Assembly (NCBI RefSeq): GCF_000018045.1
Contig: NC_009794.1
Span: forward strand, 1 to 5,601
Length of the DNA stretch: 5,601 nucleotides
Direction: 5' to 3'
DNA from: Citrobacter koseri ATCC BAA-895
Lineage (GTDB): Bacteria > Pseudomonadota > Gammaproteobacteria > Enterobacterales > Enterobacteriaceae
Positions 1-4,117 of this stretch are shown here, in pieces (the first letter of the stretch is position 1; each line of letters opens with the position of its first letter). The notes beneath the pieces were generated by a model. The model saw only the letters and a program-made list of their open reading frames with translations. It searched no databases and had not been told where the DNA came from. The translations under genes were made by a program, and so were the position numbers.

Positions 1-2
1 TA

Positions 3-179
3 ATGCAGAAGCCGAAGAAGAAGCCGCTCGTCGTAAAAAAAAGATCCTGGCATCCGGCAGTGATGGCAAATCTGATGCGTCAGGCACAGGAGGAAGATTA
101 CCGCCGGGAGCAGATGGCAGAGCTTGAGCGTTCAGCCCGGTCACATTTTGCGGATATCGGAGGAGAGGATGGCGGTTAA
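3..179 (+). CDS. Hypothetical 58-aa protein, first gene of the mob operon
   Basis: Reads from ATG at 3 to TAA at 177-179. I do not recognise the product. It is small and charged: a Lys/Pro-rich N-terminus (residues 2-14), a probably helical middle rich in Arg, Glu and Gln (about 18-47), and a Gly/Asp-rich end. No signal peptide or membrane segment is visible. Its stop overlaps the mobC start by 11 bp (169-179), the same arrangement as mobC and mobA, which argues for translation and coupling. If the window is a closed circle, the last bases (5593-5600, AAGGAGGG) are an excellent ribosome site three bases before this ATG. It sits between bom and mobC, where ColE1-type plasmids often carry rop. 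Its tail faintly resembles the end of Rop, but the N-terminus does not fit the Rop helical hairpin, so I do not call it Rop. A competing frame open from position 2 ends at 127 and lacks an ATG. Confidence 0.55.
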   Translation: MQKPKKKPLVVKKRSWHPAVMANLMRQAQEEDYRREQMAELERSARSHFADIGGEDGG

Positions 180-513
180 GCGTACCCGTTTTTTAGGTAT
201 CCGGGTGACCGATGGGGAGTACCAGCAGCTGCTGGAGCGCTGCAATGGAAGGCAACTGGCAGTGTGGATGCGGGAAACCTGTCTCGATACGCGCCCGGCG
301 CGGTCGTTGCGGCTGCCGTCCATCGATCCGGTTTTGCTGCGCCAGCTTGCCGGGATGGGGAACAACCTCAACCAGATCGCCCGGAAAATTAACGGCGGCC
401 AGTGGTCAGGCGCTGACCGGGTTCAGGTGGTGGCCGCGCTGATGGCCATCGATGCCGGACTCGAGCGGCTGCGGCATGCCGTGCTGGAAAAGGGGGCAGA
501 CGATGATCGTTAA
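169..513 (+). CDS. mobC: MobC-family mobilization (relaxosome accessory) protein
   Basis: A 114-aa protein of the MobC family (ColE1 MbeC type). These bind oriT and help the relaxase to reach and nick its site. The N-terminal part (residues 5-38) fits a ribbon-helix-helix-like DNA-binding fold. Residues 57-74 carry the family hallmark, a Leu-Arg-Gln-Leu ... Gly-Asn-Asn-Leu-Asn-Gln-Ile-Ala stretch. I chose ATG 169 because GGAGGAG (159-165) lies just upstream and the protein then begins Met-Ala-Val-Lys, as expected. The frame stays open to a TTG at 124, but that adds 15 residues unlike the family. Its stop at 511-513 overlaps mobA by 11 bp, implying translational coupling. The length is close to the usual size of about 110-115 aa. 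Confidence 0.93.
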   Translation: MAVKRTRFLGIRVTDGEYQQLLERCNGRQLAVWMRETCLDTRPARSLRLPSIDPVLLRQLAGMGNNLNQIARKINGGQWSGADRVQVVAALMAIDAGLERLRHAVLEKGADDDR

Positions 514-2038
514 GTTTCATCCGCGAGGGCGAGGCGGCGGTGCCGGGCCGGTGGATTATCTGCTGGGGAAAGACCGCCAGCGCGACGGGGCCATCGTCCT
601 GCAGGGAAAGCCGGAGGAGGTCCGGGAGCTTATCGACGCCTCGCCCTACGCCAAAAAGTACACCTCCGGCGTCCTGTCTTTTGCTGAACAGGATTTACCG
701 CCCGGCCAGCGTGAAAAGCTGATGGCGAGCTTCGAGCGGGTTCTGATGCCCGGACTCGATAAAGACCAGTACAGCGTGCTGTGGGTTGAACACCGGGACA
801 AGGGGCGGCTGGAACTGAATTTTCTGGTACCGAACACGGAACTGCTGACCGGCAGGCGTCTCCAGCCGTACTACGACCGGGCAGACCGTCCGCGCATCGA
901 TGCGTGGCAGACCGTGGTGAACGGGCGACTGGGGCTGCACGACCCGAACGCACCGGAGAACCGGCGCGCGCTGGTGACGCCATCTTCGTTACCCAAAACG
1001 AAGCAGGAAGCCGCAGAGGCTATTACGCGGGGCTTACTGGCCCTCGCCTCGTCAGGGGAGCTTAAAACGCGTCAGGACGTCACTGAGGCGCTGGAAAGCG
1101 CAGGTTTTGAGGTCGTGCGCACCACAAAGAGCAGCATCAGCATTGCCGACCCGGACGGAGGGCGAAACATCCGACTTAAGGGAGCCATCTATGAACAGTC
1201 TTTTAACGCTGGCGAAGGACTTAGAGCAGAAATCGAAAGCGCAGCAGCAGAGTACCGGCGAAATGCTGAAAGCCGCATTCAGCGAGCACGAGAAGTCTGT
1301 CAGAGCGGAACTGAGCGAAAGCGGGAAGAGAATCAGCGCCGCCATCCGCGCCCACGAGCAGGGTATGAGCGCGGCCATGCAGTCGAACCGCCTGAGCGTG
1401 ATGCGTATGGTCGGGCGGACATGGCTGACCATCACGATGGTGTCAGGACTGCTGTTCGCCAGCCTGAGCGGGGTGTTGTGGTATCAGGGGAGCCTGATAG
1501 CGTCAAATCTGGCCGAAATCGACCGGCAGAACGCAGCGCTGTCGAAGCTGAACGCGAAGACCTGGGGCGTGACGTACCTGGAAGACAGCAACGGACGTTT
1601 TCTGGTGCTGCCGAAGGGGACGGCCGTAGACAGGACGCAGAGCTGGACGGTCGGGAACGGGCTGTCGAAGCAGAACGCGCTGAGACTGGTGAAGGAGTAA
1701 GTGCCGATGACCGAGCTGGAAAAACAGTTGCTGAGCGCATTAGAGCAGCTACAGCAGGACTACTCGAAAAGGCTGGACGAGTGGGAGAGCGCCTTCGGGG
1801 AATGGCGGAAAATGTCAGGGCTTATGCAACGGGAGAACGCGGCGCTGAGCGAGCGCGTGACGCGCTTGAGTCAGCAGGTGGAACGCTTGAGCGGGCAACT
1901 GCAGCGTTTGAGCCGGTAGTGCAGCGTCATGAGATGGCCGTGGCCGCAGAACGGGCGCACGAGCAACGGCAGCACGAAAAGGAACTGACGGAAGCGCGTT
2001 CCCGGCAGCGAAGCTATGACGGTCCGTCGCTGGGCTGA
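503..2038 (+). CDS. mobA: MobA relaxase, MOBP5/HEN type (ColE1 MbeA-like)
   Basis: A 511-aa DNA relaxase that nicks one strand at oriT and stays covalently bound to its 5' end to start transfer. Counting from ATG 503, Tyr19 is the expected catalytic tyrosine. The motif at 95-106 places His97, Glu104 and Asn106 exactly where ColE1 MbeA has its unusual HEN metal-binding triad, in place of the three-His motif of most relaxases. The catalytic domain covers roughly residues 1-200. The rest is charged, Arg/Glu/Ala-rich and probably extended or helical. Residues 230-472 are read a second time in another frame as mobB and mobD, which explains the biased composition. AAAAGGGGG (488-496) is the ribosome site. 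The start overlaps the mobC stop, so coupled translation is likely. The length matches ColE1 MbeA (about 517 aa), so the gene looks intact. It needs a helper plasmid for mating-pair formation. Confidence 0.96.
   Translation: MIVKFHPRGRGGGAGPVDYLLGKDRQRDGAIVLQGKPEEVRELIDASPYAKKYTSGVLSFAEQDLPPGQREKLMASFERVLMPGLDKDQYSVLWVEHRDKGRLELNFLVPNTELLTGRRLQPYYDRADRPRIDAWQTVVNGRLGLHDPNAPENRRALVTPSSLPKTKQEAAEAITRGLLALASSGELKTRQDVTEALESAGFEVVRTTKSSISIADPDGGRNIRLKGAIYEQSFNAGEGLRAEIESAAAEYRRNAESRIQRAREVCQSGTERKREENQRRHPRPRAGYERGHAVEPPERDAYGRADMADHHDGVRTAVRQPERGVVVSGEPDSVKSGRNRPAERSAVEAEREDLGRDVPGRQQRTFSGAAEGDGRRQDAELDGRERAVEAERAETGEGVSADDRAGKTVAERIRAATAGLLEKAGRVGERLRGMAENVRAYATGERGAERARDALESAGGTLERATAAFEPVVQRHEMAVAAERAHEQRQHEKELTEARSRQRSYDGPSLG
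1191..1700 (+). CDS. mobB: MobB (MbeB-like) membrane-anchored mobilization protein, nested in mobA
   Basis: A 169-aa protein read in the +1 frame inside mobA, as mbeB is in ColE1. MbeB-family proteins associate with the relaxase and are thought to link the relaxosome to the membrane or coupling protein. The N-terminal half (1-75) is a long, mostly helical, charged region that begins Met-Asn-Ser-Leu-Leu-Thr-Leu-Ala-Lys, typical of the MbeB N-terminal family. A single hydrophobic segment (about 77-98) is a clear transmembrane helix. It is followed by a short coiled-coil-like stretch (about 100-122) and a compact C-terminal domain to 169. ATG 1191 was chosen over the earlier in-frame ATG at 1107 because AAGGGAG lies just before it and the family starts here. 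The stop at 1698-1700 is followed at once by mobD. Confidence 0.92.
   Translation: MNSLLTLAKDLEQKSKAQQQSTGEMLKAAFSEHEKSVRAELSESGKRISAAIRAHEQGMSAAMQSNRLSVMRMVGRTWLTITMVSGLLFASLSGVLWYQGSLIASNLAEIDRQNAALSKLNAKTWGVTYLEDSNGRFLVLPKGTAVDRTQSWTVGNGLSKQNALRLVKE
1707..1919 (+). CDS. mobD: MobD (MbeD-like) small coiled-coil mobilization protein
   Basis: A 70-aa, almost entirely helical protein in the same frame as mobB, still inside mobA. The sequence is rich in Leu, Glu, Gln and Arg. Heptad-like leucines in the second half (about residues 38-68, with repeated Arg-Leu-Ser) predict a coiled coil. It matches ColE1 MbeD, a small mob-operon protein linked to mobilization and in ColE1 also to entry exclusion. 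The exact role here is inferred from the family. AAGGAG at 1692-1697, inside the end of mobB, is well spaced for ATG 1707 and too close to the in-frame GTG at 1701, so I use 1707. The reading frame ends 119 bp before the mobA stop. Confidence 0.87.
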   Translation: MTELEKQLLSALEQLQQDYSKRLDEWESAFGEWRKMSGLMQRENAALSERVTRLSQQVERLSGQLQRLSR

Positions 2039-2093
2039 AATGCAGGAAAACAGGGTTCTCATCGGGCATTTACGCTGAAACCGGATGTCATTC

Positions 2094-2121
2094 ACCTGGC
2101 TGCATGGCTATGCAGCCAGGT
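2094..2121. repeat. Perfect 12-bp inverted repeat with 4-nt loop after the mob operon
   Basis: Arms ACCTGGCTGCAT (2094-2105) and ATGCAGCCAGGT (2110-2121) are exact reverse complements around a GGCT loop, 56 bp after the mobA stop. It could form a very stable RNA hairpin and attenuate mob transcription. However, it is followed by AAAATTTAT rather than a T-run, so it is not a classical intrinsic terminator. It may instead belong to the accessory DNA of the Xer site at 2216. The structure is certain, the role is not. Confidence 0.8.
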
Positions 2122-2134
2122 AAAATTTATCTGT

Positions 2135-2198
2135 CGCGAACGGGGCGGTTTATCGGGTGGTTTGTTGCCGGTTTTACCTGACTGCCACCCCGTTCGCG
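2135..2198. repeat. Long-spaced 11-bp inverted repeat upstream of the Xer site
   Basis: CGCGAACGGGG (2135-2145) and CCCCGTTCGCG (2188-2198) are perfect reverse complements separated by 42 bp. Pairing can extend by two more base pairs past one mismatch. The repeat lies immediately left of the XerC arm at 2216, where cer, psi and mwr carry about 160-180 bp of accessory-protein DNA (PepA with ArgR or ArcA). I see no convincing ArgR or ArcA box. Inference: architectural or protein-binding DNA for Xer synapsis. Confidence 0.65.
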
Positions 2199-2215
2199 GC
2201 GAACCCGTCCGGGGC

Positions 2216-2243
2216 GGTGCGGGCAACGGGTGTTATGTTTAAT
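2216..2243 (+). other. XerC/XerD recombination site 1 (psi/dif-like, 6-bp spacer)
   Basis: The XerC arm is GGTGCGGGCAA (2216-2226), the spacer CGGGTG (2227-2232) and the XerD arm TTATGTTTAAT (2233-2243). From memory, the XerC arm differs by one base from pSC101 psi and the XerD arm by one base from chromosomal dif. The 6-bp spacer is like dif and psi and unlike the 8-bp spacer of cer. Such sites resolve plasmid multimers to monomers using host XerC and XerD. Its position just after the mob operon, with about 170 bp of repeat-rich DNA on the XerC side, fits the plasmid's own resolution site. Confidence 0.83.
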
Positions 2244-2262
2244 CAGCGTGAACGGCAGATAC

Positions 2263-2288
2263 AAAAAAAGCCCCGGAGGGCTTTTAAC
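2263..2288 (-). terminator. Intrinsic terminator, best on - strand, usable on both
   Basis: AAAAGCCC (2266-2273) and GGGCTTTT (2278-2285) form a hairpin with loop CGGA. On the - strand it is followed by seven T (the A-run 2263-2269) and lies just after the stop of the 42-aa gene at 2296. On the + strand the T-run is only TTTT, giving weaker termination for read-through from the mob operon. Confidence 0.8.
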
Positions 2289-2295
2289 TACTGAC

Positions 2296-2424
2296 TTATT
2301 TTTTTGAAGATTTGCTGGGTTTCAATTTGTCAGTATTTCCCGGCGTTTTTTTATTGTCACGCTGGCGTTTATCAGGTTCCCCTGTTGAATCGGCAATTCG
2401 TTTCGGACCCGGCTTAAGACCCAT
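2296..2424 (-). CDS. Hypothetical 42-aa lysine-rich basic protein
   Basis: Unrecognised small protein read leftward from ATG at 2424 to TAA at 2296-2298. It starts Met-Gly-Leu-Lys-Pro-Gly-Pro-Lys-Arg and continues with Lys, Asp, Pro, Ser and Thr throughout, ending Ser-Ser-Lys-Lys. It is strongly basic, lacks hydrophobic residues and is probably disordered, as for a nucleic-acid-binding peptide. The frame extends upstream to 2496, but the extra 24 residues have no ribosome site, whereas AAGGA lies 8-12 bases before ATG 2424. A plausible promoter (2468-2496) and a terminator (2263-2288) frame it as a single-gene unit. It is divergent from the toxin-antitoxin pair and lies between the two Xer sites, so it may travel with that module. 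Small size is the main reason for caution. Confidence 0.55.
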   Translation of the reverse strand: MGLKPGPKRIADSTGEPDKRQRDNKKTPGNTDKLKPSKSSKK

Positions 2425-2467
2425 AATCGTTATCCTTTCAATAGTTAAGAGGAAAGCCCTCAAGCTA

Positions 2468-2496
2468 GATATATTGACCGCGTTACGGATTATCAA
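2468..2496 (-). promoter_or_regulatory. Candidate sigma-70 promoter of the 42-aa gene
   Basis: Read on the - strand, TTGATA (2496-2491) is followed after exactly 17 bases by TATATC (2473-2468). The -35 matches consensus at five of six bases and the -10 at four of six. It lies 44 bp upstream of ATG 2424, leaving a short leader with the AAGGA ribosome site. Confidence 0.55.
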
Positions 2497-2546
2497 GAGG
2501 GGCTAACAAGATTATTTTTTGTTCTTTTAGGTTGATTGTGGTACTG

Positions 2547-2566
2547 TTGCTATACATGTATAGCAA
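2547..2566 (+). promoter_or_regulatory. 20-bp palindromic operator/extended -10 of the toxin-antitoxin operon
   Basis: TTGCTATACA followed by TGTATAGCAA is a perfect 20-bp palindrome ending 20 bp before the antitoxin ATG. Ribbon-helix-helix antitoxins usually repress their own operon through such sites. The left half contains TGCTATACA (2548-2556), which fits an extended -10 element, so bound repressor would cover the promoter. No -35 at ideal spacing is obvious. TTGATT (2532-2537) is only 13 bp upstream. Confidence 0.72.
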
Positions 2567-2586
2567 ATGGTGTTCGGGAGGTTTAT

Positions 2587-2811
2587 ATGCTTGCTATCCG
2601 GTTATCTGATGAGATTGAGTCCCGTCTGGACTCGCTGGCGAAGCAAACCGGCAGAACAAAGACGTTTTATGCGCGGGAAGCAATACTGGCGCATCTGGAA
2701 GACCTGGAGGATTATTATCTTTCAGCAGAAACTGCTGCACGCGTTCGCCGTGGTGATGAAGCAGTGCATTCGTCTGAAGACGTGAGGAAGTCACTTGGTC
2801 TGGACGATTAA
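2587..2811 (+). CDS. RelB-family ribbon-helix-helix antitoxin
   Basis: A 74-aa antitoxin of a type II system. Residues 2-6 (Leu-Ala-Ile-Arg-Leu) form the DNA-contacting strand. Residues 8-20 and 25-37 are the two helices of a ribbon-helix-helix domain. The acidic and charged C-terminal part (about 40-74) should wrap and neutralise the toxin. I start at ATG 2587 because GGGAGG (2575-2580) is ideally spaced and the RHH fold begins at once. Upstream codons in the frame run through the operator and are not coding. The stop (2809-2811) lies inside the toxin gene, a 17-bp overlap typical of coupled toxin-antitoxin pairs. Autoregulation through the palindrome at 2547-2566 is likely. The family name follows from partner and fold. 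The closest subgroup cannot be fixed by eye, so no gene symbol is given. Confidence 0.87.
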   Translation: MLAIRLSDEIESRLDSLAKQTGRTKTFYAREAILAHLEDLEDYYLSAETAARVRRGDEAVHSSEDVRKSLGLDD

Positions 2812-3061
2812 CTATTCCGATCGGGCGCTCAAATCGTTACGCAAGATGGACAAACAGAACGCACGACGGATTGTGGATTTTATGAGTTTACGCATTGCAG
2901 TTGCTGCCGATCCTCGCCAGTCAGGGAAGCCGCTCAAAGGTGAGCTGGGCGAGTTCTGGCGCTATCGGGTGGGAGATTATCGCGTTCTGTGTGAGATCCG
3001 AGATGACGAGCTTGTTATCCTTGCCGCCACGATTGGACATCGCCGCGAAGTTTACGACTGA
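2795..3061 (+). CDS. RelE/ParE-superfamily toxin (RelE-like mRNA interferase)
   Basis: An 88-aa toxin of the RelE/ParE fold. The N-terminus (strand 3-7, then helices about 9-35) resembles RelE. Trp55-Arg-Tyr-Arg58, Tyr62-Arg63 and the ending His82-Arg83-Arg-Glu-Val-Tyr87 line up with the Arg61, Arg81 and Tyr87 region of E. coli RelE, the residues used for ribosome-dependent mRNA cleavage. This favours an mRNA interferase over a gyrase-poisoning ParE, though sequence alone cannot settle it. The start is probably TTG 2795, with GAGGAAG (2784-2790) at suitable distance. No ATG lies near the N-terminus and later starts would cut the first strand. A rare TTG start would keep toxin output below antitoxin output. 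The terminator follows at once at 3061. The pair should act as a plasmid-stability (addiction) module. Confidence 0.86.
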   Translation: MVWTINYSDRALKSLRKMDKQNARRIVDFMSLRIAVAADPRQSGKPLKGELGEFWRYRVGDYRVLCEIRDDELVILAATIGHRREVYD

Positions 3062-3083
3062 AGCCCGCTATGCGGGCTTTTTT
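3061..3083 (+). terminator. Intrinsic terminator of the toxin-antitoxin operon
   Basis: AAGCCCGC (3061-3068) and GCGGGCTT (3072-3079) form an 8-bp stem with a 3-nt loop, followed by TTTT, so the T-run ends at 3083. It begins at the last base of the toxin stop codon. On the - strand the stem lacks a T-run, so it would stop leftward transcription of the 3131-4444 operon poorly. Confidence 0.9.
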
Positions 3084-3111
3084 GATGCCGACAACAGGTA
3101 TTATGGTAAAT
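3084..3111 (+). other. XerC/XerD recombination site 2 (cer-like XerD arm, 6-bp spacer)
   Basis: The XerC arm is GATGCCGACAA (3084-3094), the spacer CAGGTA (3095-3100) and the XerD arm TTATGGTAAAT (3101-3111). The XerD arm is identical to that of ColE1 cer as I recall it. The XerC arm matches cer at eight of eleven bases. It has the same left-to-right orientation as site 1 (2216-2243), and the spacers share four of six bases. It abuts the T-run of the toxin terminator, leaving no separate accessory DNA: the XerC-side flank is the toxin gene. Confidence 0.75.
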
Positions 3112-3130
3112 ACTCGACTAACTACGTGTT

Positions 3131-3526
3131 CTACTGTTTGTCGGTTTTAGTTAACCAGCAGGTTGTCTTAACGATAATGTAGCCGTTATTTTTAACTAAT
3201 AAGGTCATATTGTTAACGTCAGGCATAATAAAAGACATTATGGCCTCAGAGTTATCATCAGAAGCAGCTCTCTGCATTACTACTTCGATTCCCTTTTCTT
3301 TGAATCTATAAGTATCCAGTTGCCTATTAAACTTAGAAAGACCTACAACCATACTTAGTTTGTTATCTTTAACAGTAAGAGATGCTTCCTGAGTACCATT
3401 ACATCGGTAGTAAGCGGTGTAACCGTCAGCAAAAGATCGACCGGGGAATATAAATGCTAGGAACGCAATTAACCAATACATAGTTGAGAATCTTGGTATT
3501 ACACATTTCACTATCCTCTCTTTCAT
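3131..3526 (-). CDS. Hypothetical exported protein with two cysteines
   Basis: A 131-aa protein, last gene of the leftward AT-rich operon, that I cannot assign to a family. The N-terminus is a convincing signal peptide: basic residues at 2-12, a hydrophobic core at about 17-28, then Gly-Arg-Ser-Phe-Ala with predicted cleavage after Ala33. The mature part, about 98 aa, has exactly two cysteines, Cys42 and Cys123, near its two ends. They could form a disulfide in the periplasm. The pattern of short polar and hydrophobic stretches suggests a small beta-rich domain. There is no lipobox cysteine at the cleavage site, so it is not an obvious lipoprotein. ATG 3526 has only a weak GGTGA upstream. A GTG at codon 6 with GAGAGG nearby or Met16 are alternative starts that keep most or part of the signal. 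The gene lies 20 bp after the 181-aa gene, probably co-transcribed. Confidence 0.7.
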   Translation of the reverse strand: MKERIVKCVIPRFSTMYWLIAFLAFIFPGRSFADGYTAYYRCNGTQEASLTVKDNKLSMVVGLSKFNRQLDTYRFKEKGIEVVMQRAASDDNSEAIMSFIMPDVNNMTLLVKNNGYIIVKTTCWLTKTDKQ

Positions 3527-3546
3527 TTTTCGTTCACCATACTTTG

Positions 3547-4092
3547 TTATCTGATTTTTAATTTTTCTATTTTATAAACCAAGTCCCTACCAAAAAGGCG
3601 AAAATTATCCTCAAATAATAATAATTGTTTAAGAACATCCATGAAAGCAGCTGCTTCACCCTCAGTTATGGGAGCTACTCTATATAACATATAACCTGAG
3701 TTAAGGGTTTCTTTTATACTTTCTTCAATGCTCATTATAAATATTAGTGGATTATCATTTTTCTTCCCCCATGGGTTTCTAATTAATCCTTCGATGTACT
3801 CAGGTCCTTTGCGTCCTATTGCCTGCGCAATATTTTTTATTTCATCTGCGTGAGGGCTTTGTTGTACAGCTTTGTTTATGCCTGCTTGAGTGATTTTCAG
3901 AGACTCTACACCGTGTATGTTGTATGAGATAAAATGTAATAAATTAAGATGTAATGCAATTAATCCATTTTTGTTTACATCTGAGTATTTGGATAAAAAA
4001 CGTAATGAAGTGTTAACTCTCCCTTGAAGCCTAACAATTGGGAGTGCTGCCTTGTATATTTCCTTCTCCGTTAAATGCCGTTTAAAAAACAT
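3547..4092 (-). CDS. Hypothetical 181-aa protein, middle gene of AT-rich operon
   Basis: I do not recognise this protein. It is predicted soluble and mainly helical, with a basic N-terminus, a moderately hydrophobic stretch at about 42-59 (too polar for a clear membrane helix), a Gly/Lys/Asn-rich loop at about 103-114, and a C-terminal helical region ending in Lys/Arg-rich residues (172-181). There is no signal peptide and no catalytic motif that I can name. ATG 4092 has a good ribosome site (GGAGG, then CGGAGAATT before the ATG). It lies 25 bp after the ribbon-helix-helix gene and 20 bp before the exported-protein gene, all on the - strand, so one transcript is likely. Base composition is much more AT-rich than the mob genes, pointing to acquisition from another source. 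It could be the effector of a regulator-effector pair, but this is speculation. Confidence 0.78.
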   Translation of the reverse strand: MFFKRHLTEKEIYKAALPIVRLQGRVNTSLRFLSKYSDVNKNGLIALHLNLLHFISYNIHGVESLKITQAGINKAVQQSPHADEIKNIAQAIGRKGPEYIEGLIRNPWGKKNDNPLIFIMSIEESIKETLNSGYMLYRVAPITEGEAAAFMDVLKQLLLFEDNFRLFGRDLVYKIEKLKIR

Positions 4093-4117
4093 AATTCTCC
4101 GCCTCCGTATAGCGTGT

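Noticed and set aside
2..127. Frame open from position 2, Ala/Glu/Lys-rich
   Set aside because: It has no start codon in the window and ends early. The overlapping frame from ATG 3 has the ribosome site and the coupling to mobC.
630..983. Long - strand open frames opposite mobA (also 1052-1435, 1432-1740, 1815-2095)
   Set aside because: They are shadows of the GC-rich mobA, mobB and mobD coding sequence, with no ribosome sites or recognisable products.
2094..2121. Intrinsic terminator of the mob operon
   Set aside because: The stem is strong but no T-run follows on either strand, so only a hairpin is claimed.
2075..2130. Possible ArgR box (TGAAA...ATTCA near 2076-2094; AAAATTTAT near 2122-2130)
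   Set aside because: The spacing and halves do not fit the ArgR consensus (TGAAT, four A/T, ATTCA).
2547..2566. The 20-bp palindrome as a third Xer site or an IS end
   Set aside because: It lacks XerC/XerD arms and a target duplication. Its position before the antitoxin start fits an operator.
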